47,409 bases of DNA from CAYLYU01 sp964501925. Lineage in GTDB: Bacteria; Pseudomonadota; Zetaproteobacteria; Mariprofundales; Mariprofundaceae. Location: the NCBI GenBank assembly GCA_964501925.1, contig CAZCTM010000014.1, positions 1 to 47,409 on the forward strand, in the 5' to 3' direction. The translations under genes and the position numbers were made by a program. A model generated the notes under the pieces. That model ran no database searches. It saw nothing but the letters and a program-made list of their open reading frames with translations, and was not told the DNA's origin. Below are positions 1 through 6,836 of the stretch, one piece after another; position 1 is the first letter of the stretch, and each line of letters opens with the position of its first letter.

Positions 1-261
1 CCAATGCGGACAACCCTTGTGCTTTAAAACCGGACAGGTCTATTTGTTGCTAACATACATTACTCATAGGCTTTGCTGAACTGACCATTGTGGAATAATA
101 TGTTGGACTGCAGCTTTTTACCGTCAGTCGACTGATCAAGGGGGAAGGCCATTGCGCAAACTAGATTTCGCCACACTCAATTGCTGGTGGCTTGATGCCT
201 AGGATTTGAAGAGGCGATTTACAAGTTTGGGACACCACAATAGCGTCTCCGGCTGGGACAG
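1..261. other. Left-end non-coding stretch
   Basis: No credible gene is seen here. Around 31-54 there is an ACAGGTCTATTTG-type segment followed by GCTAAC. It loosely resembles the inner end of the IS3-family element found at 1736-2954 (ACAGGTCCAGTTTGG then GTTAG). No transposase reading frame follows, so it could be a scrap of a related insertion sequence or chance. Confidence 0.3.
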
Positions 262-543
262 ATGAAAATGGACAACGACCAGGTTCAAGAAATCAAGCGT
301 CATTTTGACGTGGTAGCCGAGGCCCTTCGGCATGAAATAAGCGTTGTAGCCGAAGGTCACGAGATCATTCGTCGTGAGGAGGCTGAGTTCAGGGTTGAGG
401 TCAGGGGCGAATTCAAAGAAGTAAAATCGCTAATCAAATTCTCATTCGCTGAGCTCGATCAAAGAATCAGGACACTTGAACAAGAAGTGGCACGCGCAAA
501 AACCAGGCTTGATCGTCTAGAGCGACAGCTTGGAGCTTCCTAA
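262..543 (+). CDS. Small coiled-coil protein of unknown function
   Basis: This is a 93-residue, highly charged protein with no membrane segment. From about residue 45 to the end it shows heptad-like spacing of Leu/Ile/Phe with many Glu, Lys and Arg (for example LDQRIRTLEQEVARAKTRLD), so a coiled coil is likely. It ends 6 bases before the start of the PD-(D/E)XK protein and both read in the same direction, so they probably share a transcript. I do not recognise a family. It could be an oligomerisation or partner subunit of the nuclease-like neighbour, which is inference from context only. Confidence 0.6.
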   Translation: MKMDNDQVQEIKRHFDVVAEALRHEISVVAEGHEIIRREEAEFRVEVRGEFKEVKSLIKFSFAELDQRIRTLEQEVARAKTRLDRLERQLGAS

Positions 544-549
544 TCAAGC

Positions 550-1602
550 ATGGCACTTGAATCTACTCTAACCGAAATCATTGACCGACTAAGACGGGAA
601 GCCTTTCCAAATGAACAGGCTGTGTCTCAAGGTGTGGTCCTTCCCTTACTTCAGGAACTTGGATGGAATATTTGGGATACCAATACGGTCTGGCCGGAGT
701 TCCAAACCGGGGAAGGCAGGGTTGATTTTGCGCTTTGCCATCCAGCCTCGAAGCCAGCGGTGTTTATCGAGGTCAAACAGCTTGGGAGAGCCGAGGATGG
801 TGTAAGACAGGCACTCGAATACGCTTTTCATACAGGGGTGCCATTCATCGTGCTAACCGATGGCAAAACATGGGCTTTTTATCTCCCGGCCGAACAAGGA
901 AGCTATGAAGACCGCAGGGTTTACAAACTCGATCTTTTAGACCGAGAAATCTCTGAAACATCTGCAATTCTCCGAAGTTATCTGGCCCGACGCCAAGTAG
1001 AGGCCGGCAAGGCGCTTGATAATGCCCGAAAAGATTACCATGATCTCAACCGTCGCAATCGTGCGCGTGATTCAATTCCCAATGCCTGGAATGAGCTTGT
1101 AGACAAAGGAGATGAGCTCTTAATTGAACTCATTGCCAATGCAGTTGAGACAAAGGCTGGGGTGCGCCCTGAAGCCGATGATATCGTTAAGTTCCTTTCT
1201 AATCTTATCCTCCCCTCCACAGCCTTTACTTCACCCGTTCCATCCCCTGAGCCAAACCCCAAGCAACATGTCACACTCGCCATCAAAGGAAAACAATATC
1301 GATTAGCCAATGCAAAACAAGCTATGGTTAGACTTCTCCGAGAACTAGCTAAGACTGACTCTACATTCTTTCAGCGTTGCTCCCAGCACAAAGACTTTCA
1401 TGGCCGGAAGCGTAATTATATCGCTCGCTCAATCGATGAACTGTACCCAGACCGGCCTGATCTCCGAGATTACAACGAACCGCTGCCCGATGGATGGTTT
1501 GTGGCAACTAACCTGAATAACCAATTAAAAAAGACAATCATAAAAGCTGCTACAGAAGTAGCTGGCCTATCTTTCGGCAAAGATGTCAATGTCAATTTTT
1601 GA
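550..1602 (+). CDS. Stand-alone HsdR-N-like PD-(D/E)XK nuclease-domain protein
   Basis: This 350-residue protein opens with the N-terminal nuclease fold of type I restriction R subunits. An acidic helix region (NEQAVSQGVVLPLLQELGW, about residues 21-39) is followed by VDFAL with Asp59 and then FIEVK with Glu74 and Lys76, the D...ExK catalytic pattern. The helicase motor of a true HsdR is absent. The C-terminal third (about 240-350) is a separate basic region with no Walker motifs that I cannot assign. No methylase or specificity subunit lies nearby. Related single-domain proteins are often annotated as type I restriction R N-terminal domain proteins of unknown role. A defence role is plausible but unproven. 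The gene is more AT-rich than the chromosome to its right, which fits acquisition by transfer. Confidence 0.75.
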   Translation: MALESTLTEIIDRLRREAFPNEQAVSQGVVLPLLQELGWNIWDTNTVWPEFQTGEGRVDFALCHPASKPAVFIEVKQLGRAEDGVRQALEYAFHTGVPFIVLTDGKTWAFYLPAEQGSYEDRRVYKLDLLDREISETSAILRSYLARRQVEAGKALDNARKDYHDLNRRNRARDSIPNAWNELVDKGDELLIELIANAVETKAGVRPEADDIVKFLSNLILPSTAFTSPVPSPEPNPKQHVTLAIKGKQYRLANAKQAMVRLLRELAKTDSTFFQRCSQHKDFHGRKRNYIARSIDELYPDRPDLRDYNEPLPDGWFVATNLNNQLKKTIIKAATEVAGLSFGKDVNVNF

Positions 1603-1700
1603 TATTTCGTAATCTTGGGTTCAGCTGTCAAGAGATGGAAAATGCCAGGTGCCTGTGAAGGCCAAGTACCGAAAGCCAACTTTCATATCCTGATAACTTT

Positions 1701-1730
1701 GATAAGGGGGGCGTCACCCCTTTCCTTATC
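1701..1730. terminator. Strong hairpin, possible terminator
   Basis: GATAAGG pairs with CCTTATC, and an inner GGGG pairs with CCCC around a short loop. It lies about 100 bases after the stop of the nuclease-like gene and 5 bases before the IS end. There is no U-run, so it may act as a weak terminator or simply be a folded site beside the insertion point. Confidence 0.4.
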
Positions 1731-1735
1731 GCCCC

Positions 1736-1772
1736 TGACCTGCCCCCAATCCTAGTGCCGGTTTGTTGTTAG
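1736..1772. repeat. Terminal inverted repeat of the IS, orfB side
   Basis: It begins TGACCTGCCCCCAA and later contains GTTTGTTGTTAG. It is an imperfect match to the reverse complement of 2918-2954: 13 of the first 14 bases agree and a GTTTGnnGTTAG block is shared. The CCCC target duplication lies immediately outside. Confidence 0.85.
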
Positions 1773-1782
1773 TCATTCCGCT

Positions 1783-2605
1783 TTATCTTCTTCCTTCTTT
1801 CTCCGCATCTCGCACCGTGATGCGATAGTGTGTGGCTTTCTCAGACGGGGTCATGTAATCCAACGCGCTGTGAGGCCGTCATTCATTATAATCCCGCCGC
1901 CAAACTCCAATAATCGCTCTGGCTTCGGCCAGGCTGCTGAACCAGTGCTCATTCAGACACTCATCCCGGAACTTGCGTTGAATGATTCAACGTAAGCGTT
2001 CTGTGTCGATTTTCCCGGCTGGATCAGCTTGAGCTCCACGCCATTGCGATATGCCCATGCATCCATGGCCCGACTCGTAAACTCCGGACCCTGATCCGTC
2101 CGGATCGCTTTCGGCAATCCCCGGAATCTGGCAACACCATTCAGAATACCGGTCAAATCATCGCCGGTATGGATCTGCCAGCAACAATGTCCACACTCTC
2201 CCTGGTAAAGTCATCAACAATCGTCAAAACCCTCTACCGGTTACCATTGCACAACCGATCCATGACAAAATCCATCGACCACACTTCATTGGGTGCTTCC
2301 GGCAACATCAGCGGTTGGCGCTCAACGGCAATCCCTTTCTTGCGCTTGCGACGTCGCACGGCAAGGTTCTCTTCAGTGTACAGGCGGTACACGCGCTTCA
2401 CATTCACTTCGATGCCTGCCCGTCTTAACAGCGCATGAATACGTCGATAGCCAAAGCGTCTTCTCACCTGGGCCAGATCAATAATCTTGTTTCTCAGATC
2501 ATTGTTGCCGTCCGGTTTCGGCTGACAGGCCATGACCGACCGGGATATGCCCGCCAGCCCACAAGCTCGGCGCTGTGAAATGCCCGTCGTTTCCTGCATC
2601 GTCAC
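1783..2605 (-). pseudogene. IS3-family transposase OrfB, broken
   Basis: The remnant keeps the order of a DDE integrase-like OrfB: an N-terminal HTH_21 region (RRFGYRRIHALLRRAG), then WSMDFV with the first catalytic Asp, then RTDQGPEFTS with the second, then the QPGKSTQNAYVESFN segment with the last catalytic Glu. Four lesions are seen: an in-frame TAG at 2234-2236 after CNGNR, a frameshift near 2165, a one-base loss near 1975 after VESFN, and an in-frame TGA at 1879-1881 before RPHSALDY. The frame would have ended at TAA 1783-1785. The enzyme cannot be made. Confidence 0.9.
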
Positions 2606-2631
2606 GACAGCCTCACGCCTGGCCTGTGGGC

Positions 2632-2895
2632 TCAGTATTTTCGGGACAGCGCCGCCTTCAGCGCATCCTTGTCCAGCAAAGCTTCCGCCAGCATCCGCTT
2701 CAGCCTGGCATTCTCAGCTTCAAGCAGCTTCAAACGCCTGGCATCTGGCACATTCATGCCACCATACTTGACTCGCCACTTGTAAAATGACGCATCCGAA
2801 AACCCATGCTTCCGGCACAGCTCCTTTACGGGAACGCCAGACGCTGCTTCCTTCAAAAGTCCTATGATCTGATCTTCCGTGTATCGCTTCTTCAT
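2632..2895 (-). CDS. IS3-family transposase OrfA
   Basis: This 87-residue protein has the usual length for OrfA. It starts MKKRYTEDQIIGLLKEA, and a helix-turn-helix follows (VKELCRKHGFSDASFYKWRVKYGG, about residues 23-46) that recognises the IS ends. A leucine-zipper-like stretch LLEAENARLKRMLAEALL (about 57-74) serves for oligomerisation with OrfAB. It is intact. In the family, OrfB is made as an OrfAB fusion by a programmed -1 frameshift near the end of this frame. Because orfB is broken here, only OrfA could be made, and OrfA alone usually acts as a regulator. Confidence 0.88.
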   Translation of the reverse strand: MKKRYTEDQIIGLLKEAASGVPVKELCRKHGFSDASFYKWRVKYGGMNVPDARRLKLLEAENARLKRMLAEALLDKDALKAALSRKY

Positions 2896-2917
2896 CCGCC
2901 TCTCCTCGGCGGAATAC

Positions 2918-2954
2918 TAACTCCAAACTGGACCTGTTTCTTGGGAGCAGGTCA
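2918..2954. repeat. Terminal inverted repeat of the IS, orfA side
   Basis: Read on the minus strand it begins TGACCTGCTCCCAA and ends with GTTTGGAGTTAG, just upstream of orfA. It is the partner of the repeat at 1736-1772, and CCCC at 2955-2958 lies immediately outside. Confidence 0.85.
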
Positions 2955-3058
2955 CCCCGGGCGCTCAGACCAGCCGCTGTTGAGTTCAACGATCAGGCCC
3001 TGATCTGCCATCCATACCCTGGGAGATCCTGATTTCCATACGCCACGGTCATTGCCAT

Positions 3059-3772
3059 TCATGAGGGGGGAGCAAAGCGAATCACGCTGCTGTGCCACAT
3101 GGTCGTCAGATCCTCTTCGAGGATGTCATAACCGGCACGAATGACCATTTCACGCATCATCTCGGGGGTATTATCGGAAAAGGTTTTGTTCCTTTGCGCC
3201 ATGATTTTTGTCTTGTCCGAGTAATGGATGATCACGTTGGCTGTCGGCTTGAGTATGGGCTTCATGTTGGTCAGGTACGACTCAATGAGGGTCCGGTCAA
3301 GATGGACAAATGTGCCAAATGAAAAAAGGTAGTCGATGGAACGCTCCTTAACCCCCGGAAAATCCGTCCCATGGTTGTTGATAAATCGCATGTTTGGTCT
3401 GTTGAAGTTCTTCCTCAACTCATCGAGCAGCTCAACATGGTAATCGACGACATACAGCTTGCCGAAGCCAAGGAGGTATCGGGTCCATCTTCCCCCTCCC
3501 GGGCCGATCTCAAGGGCGCACTGGTCTCCATGGACATAAGGGGTAACAAACCGTTCCCGGATAAACATGAGGGGTTCCACGGTTTCCGGATCACCCCATT
3601 CAAGGCCGTAAATGCCCGAAGAAGTCAGCTCCCTCTTGATGGCCTTTACAAGGCGAGGCAACAAGGGTCTCCGCGCCTTTGAATTTTCCAGCATTTTCAG
3701 ATGCAGCTTGGTGCTCAGGTCCGGCATGCCTACTCCATCATTACCATTGAATGTGAAGAAAGGGTAATCCAC
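3059..3772 (-). CDS. Class I SAM-dependent methyltransferase
   Basis: This 237-residue soluble protein carries a Rossmann-type methyltransferase core. Motif I is ALEIGPGGGRW (about residues 86-96) for SAM binding, with an acidic strand end VVDYH after it, and a later YLFSFGTFVHLD segment matches motifs II/III. The N-terminal 70 residues are not recognised. The substrate is unknown; related proteins in sugar and cell-surface clusters methylate small molecules or glycans. The GTG at 3772 is used here. An ATG at 3727 with GGAG five bases before it is an equally good or better start and would remove 15 residues. The gene stands alone between the IS and the divergent uvrC. Confidence 0.75.
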   Translation of the reverse strand: MDYPFFTFNGNDGVGMPDLSTKLHLKMLENSKARRPLLPRLVKAIKRELTSSGIYGLEWGDPETVEPLMFIRERFVTPYVHGDQCALEIGPGGGRWTRYLLGFGKLYVVDYHVELLDELRKNFNRPNMRFINNHGTDFPGVKERSIDYLFSFGTFVHLDRTLIESYLTNMKPILKPTANVIIHYSDKTKIMAQRNKTFSDNTPEMMREMVIRAGYDILEEDLTTMWHSSVIRFAPPS

Positions 3773-3857
3773 ACCCCCTCAACCCGCAATCGCCTCTGAT
3801 CGGTGATGGCTCTTGCCCTTGGGTTCCTGCGCTTTCGAGATTAGCCTGTTCTTCCCT

Positions 3858-5678
3858 ATGTGGATAACACCCCCCATTGATCTGAAAGCATTGCCTTGCG
3901 AACCAGGTGTTTACCAGATGCTGGATCGCCAGCGAAAAACCCTGTATGTCGGCAAGGCCAGAAACCTGCGAAAGAGGGTCAGCAGTTATTTCCATAGAAA
4001 ACCCGACTCACCTCGTATACTGGCCATGCTCTCCAGGGCAAATGACATCACGATCACAGTGACCCCTTCCGAGGCCGAGGCCCTTGTTCTGGAACAGAAC
4101 CTCATCAAACAGTTAAAACCTCGATATAACGTCCTGCTTAAGGATGCCAAATCCTATCCGTACATCCTGCTTACCGACGAGGATTTTCCAAGGTTCAGAC
4201 TGTACCGTGGCAACCGGAATGCCCCCGGTGAATATTTCGGGCCTTTCCCCAACGCTTATGCGGTACGTTCCACACTCCATGTGATGCAGAGGATTTTTCG
4301 TATACGCGATTGTGAGAATGTGGTTTTCAGGAACCGTTCCCGTCCATGCATCCAGCATCAGATCGGGCGATGTTCGGCTCCATGTTGCCAGCTGGTCAGT
4401 CGGGAGATGTATCATTCCCAGGTCAACGAGGCCAGGGCCTTTCTGAAAGGAGAGGACTCCACGCTTCTGAAGTCATGGGAGAAAGCGATGCAGGAAGCCT
4501 CGGAACAGCTTCAGTTTGAACGTGCGGCAGTCTTTCGTGACCGCATCCTGAGCCTCCGAACCATTCTGAGTGGAGGCGACAGCTCCAACCTGCCGGAGGA
4601 CGCCGATGCCATCGCCATTCTCAGAAAGGTCAACAATGTCCTGGCTATTGTGGGCGTTCGCCGGGCCGGGCGGAACCTGGGCACACATGTCGTGCCCGTG
4701 AAACAGGCCCGGGAGGCGGACGACCTGGAGATTCTGCAGTGCCTGCTGATGGAACGATACCGCAGGGAAGAGATGCCGGCGGAAATTCTGCTTGCGGTTC
4801 CAGAGCATGACGCTGAGGAACTGCAACACCTTCTGAAACTGCTGGGAGGGAAAAACACGGCCCGAATAAAAACGCCTAAACGGGGGCCGCGTCTGGAATG
4901 GCTCCAACAGGTCGAACGATCCGGGGAACAGTCTCTTGCGACCAGTCAGTCCTGGTGGCAGCAGTCGGCCTTTGAGAATCTGGCGGAGAGATTGCATCTG
5001 GATGATGTGCCAAATCTCATCGCCGCCGTGGATAACGCCCACCTGGGGGGTAAACAGATGGTTGGTGCCATTGTCTACGGGGGCTGGAGCGGTCCTGAAA
5101 AGGATTATTATCGACAGTACAAACTGGATAGCGTTGCTGCCGGTGACGATTATGCTGCCATGAGGCGTGTACTTTCCCGCTTCTTCCGCTCCATCAATGA
5201 AGACATCATCCCGCAACCTGACCTGATGCTGGTTGATGGAGGCCCGGGTCAGCTTAACATCGCCATCCAGACGGCAGCCGATTATGGCTTGAGTTCACTG
5301 CGCCTTCTGGGCGTAGCCAAAGGACCGTCCCGCAGGCCGGGTGAGGAAACACTGTGGCCTGGCTGGAACGGAGGCCATATCCGGATTGGAAAGCCGGTGA
5401 AGCTGGACAAACACTCTCCCGCCCTGATGCTTGTCATCCGTTTGCGGGATGAGGCGCACCGATTCGCCGGCAGTTACATGCGCAAGCGCAAGCAAAAGAG
5501 TATGCTTTCGTCCAGACTTGACGAAATTCCGGGGATCGGCAGGGCAAAGCGTACTGCCCTGCTCAGGCATTTCGGTGGCACCACGGGGGTGAAAAAGGCC
5601 TCACGGACCCAGCTTGCCGAAGTTCCCGGTATCTCATCCAGACTTGCGGAACGTATCTTCACCTATCTTCACCGATAG
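3858..5678 (+). CDS. uvrC: UvrABC excinuclease subunit C
   Basis: UvrC makes the two incisions on either side of a lesion bound by UvrB in nucleotide excision repair. The protein has the full family order: a GIY-YIG nuclease (PGVYQML, then LYVGKARNLRKRVSSYF) at the N terminus, a UVR motif that contacts UvrB (EQLQFERAAVFRDRI, about residue 215), an RNase H-like nuclease in the second half (LMLVDGGPGQLNIA), and two helix-hairpin-helix motifs at the end (IPGIGRAKRTALLRHFGG and VPGISSRLAERI). ATG 3858 gives 606 residues, the normal length. The frame is open back to a TTG at 3813, which would add an unlikely leader. The next gene is a cyclase-like protein rather than the frequently seen pgsA. Confidence 0.96.
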   Translation: MWITPPIDLKALPCEPGVYQMLDRQRKTLYVGKARNLRKRVSSYFHRKPDSPRILAMLSRANDITITVTPSEAEALVLEQNLIKQLKPRYNVLLKDAKSYPYILLTDEDFPRFRLYRGNRNAPGEYFGPFPNAYAVRSTLHVMQRIFRIRDCENVVFRNRSRPCIQHQIGRCSAPCCQLVSREMYHSQVNEARAFLKGEDSTLLKSWEKAMQEASEQLQFERAAVFRDRILSLRTILSGGDSSNLPEDADAIAILRKVNNVLAIVGVRRAGRNLGTHVVPVKQAREADDLEILQCLLMERYRREEMPAEILLAVPEHDAEELQHLLKLLGGKNTARIKTPKRGPRLEWLQQVERSGEQSLATSQSWWQQSAFENLAERLHLDDVPNLIAAVDNAHLGGKQMVGAIVYGGWSGPEKDYYRQYKLDSVAAGDDYAAMRRVLSRFFRSINEDIIPQPDLMLVDGGPGQLNIAIQTAADYGLSSLRLLGVAKGPSRRPGEETLWPGWNGGHIRIGKPVKLDKHSPALMLVIRLRDEAHRFAGSYMRKRKQKSMLSSRLDEIPGIGRAKRTALLRHFGGTTGVKKASRTQLAEVPGISSRLAERIFTYLHR

Positions 5679-5739
5679 CTATACTGCGGCCGCAAGCTGC
5701 AATTCCAATTCGGGCCCTCGCCTCATCCAGGATGGTACA

Positions 5740-6783
5740 TTGAGCAACAGGAAAAAAACCTCTGACGCCTCGGCAATACGATTGCTTTTCACCTTCTTCC
5801 CATCGGTGCTCCTGCGGACGCTTTACCTTATGGGGGAAGTCCTGAGGTTTGGCCTTCTGCTTCTTTTCAGCGCTCTGCTGATCTTTTACGCAGTCAGATT
5901 TGTGCCCCATGGCACTTCCTATGAATATGTACGCTTTGTTCTCGACCTTGAATCCCAGTTCAGGGCATTCTACAACCATTATCTGGCCATGATGAATCTG
6001 CCAAAGGTCAGCAGCCATGGTGTCTCCCAGCTTGCCCTCATCCTTGGTGTCCTGTTTGTGCGCATGGTGATAAGCATGTTCACCCTGCGGGCCCGAAACT
6101 ATGCCGATTACCTCGCCTTCAGGGAAACATTCAAGCAATGGCTTAATAAATCCCGCGGACCAAAGGACAAGGATGAGGTTGCCTCGCTTGAAGAAAAGCT
6201 GAAGAGGTTTGTCGAGAGCGGCAAAAAGGGCCGGCAGGACCTGCTGGATCTGTTCGGCGAACTGCAACGCAATCTGGAAGCCATGAAGAAGGACCTCACC
6301 TTCCTGTCAATCGATGTCATCGATTCGACCGGCATGAAGGAGGGGGAAGACACCCCCGCCATTGAACTGGATTTCAGGCGTTACAACCAGCTCCTGAAAA
6401 AGGCCTTCCAGCGTCATGGATACCTCAAGGCGGTCTGGACACCGGATGGGGTCATGAGCTGCTTCGAAACGGCCGACGAGGCGGTCAGGGCGGCCAGGCA
6501 GATCCTTCATGACCTGAAGGACTTCAACCGGAAGGAAAAAACCATCAAACGCGACTTCTCCATCCGTTGCGGCATCAATTCGGGCAAGGTGGCCTACGAT
6601 GAAAACATGCCGCTTGAGATTCTGTGTGATCACGTGCTCGATGTTGCCGGCCACTTTCAGAAGAACGGCCTGCCAAACACCATCTGCATCTCGAAACATG
6701 CATACGAACGCCTGTCAGAACGCGGTGGATTCAAACCGGCTGACAGGAAAATTGACAACCTTGAGATGTATATCGGTACATAG
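5740..6783 (+). CDS. Membrane class III nucleotidyl cyclase-like protein
   Basis: From TTG 5740 (AGGA seven bases before it) the protein has 347 residues; ATG 5830 is another possible start. Two hydrophobic segments come first (around RFGLLLLFSALLIFYAV and QLALILGVLFVRMVISMF), then a charged linker, then a class III adenylate/guanylate cyclase fold. FLSIDVIDST carries the first metal Asp, and TPDGVMSCF, about 45 residues later, the second; a Lys just before it fits purine recognition. IRCGINSGKV is the usual next block. The transition-state Asn and Arg of the VNxAxR block appear replaced (LDVAGHFQK: Asp and His). So it is either an unusual cyclase or an inactive sensor. It follows uvrC by 61 bases. 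Confidence 0.75.
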   Translation: MSNRKKTSDASAIRLLFTFFPSVLLRTLYLMGEVLRFGLLLLFSALLIFYAVRFVPHGTSYEYVRFVLDLESQFRAFYNHYLAMMNLPKVSSHGVSQLALILGVLFVRMVISMFTLRARNYADYLAFRETFKQWLNKSRGPKDKDEVASLEEKLKRFVESGKKGRQDLLDLFGELQRNLEAMKKDLTFLSIDVIDSTGMKEGEDTPAIELDFRRYNQLLKKAFQRHGYLKAVWTPDGVMSCFETADEAVRAARQILHDLKDFNRKEKTIKRDFSIRCGINSGKVAYDENMPLEILCDHVLDVAGHFQKNGLPNTICISKHAYERLSERGGFKPADRKIDNLEMYIGT

Positions 6784-6836
6784 CGCCCCGGCGGCATGTT
6801 CGGATATCAGAAATAAGTATCGACTGGTTCCCGGCT

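Larger units (their letters stand above)
1736..2954 (-). mobile_element. IS3-family (IS407-group) insertion sequence, decayed
   Basis: The element is 1219 bp. Its two ends start with TGACCTGC followed by T/C and CCCAA when read inward. The same four bases, CCCC, flank it at 1732-1735 and 2955-2958, the 4-bp target duplication expected for this group. It carries an intact orfA (2632-2895) and a broken orfB (1783-2605), both on the minus strand. Intact ends and duplication show that it arrived by transposition. The damage to orfB shows that it can no longer move without a transposase supplied from another copy. Confidence 0.9.

Noticed and set aside
31..54. Left end of a second IS407-type element at the window start
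   Set aside because: Only a loose match to the inner part of one terminal repeat; no terminal TGACCTGC and no transposase frame follows.
550..3772. A full type I restriction-modification locus
   Set aside because: Only the nuclease-like domain is present; there is no helicase, no hsdM or hsdS, and the methyltransferase at 3059-3772 lacks DNA methylase motifs such as NPPF or DPPY.
4473..5216. 247-residue minus-strand open frame inside uvrC
   Set aside because: It is antisense to conserved uvrC sequence and has no recognisable family; it is a shadow of the real frame.
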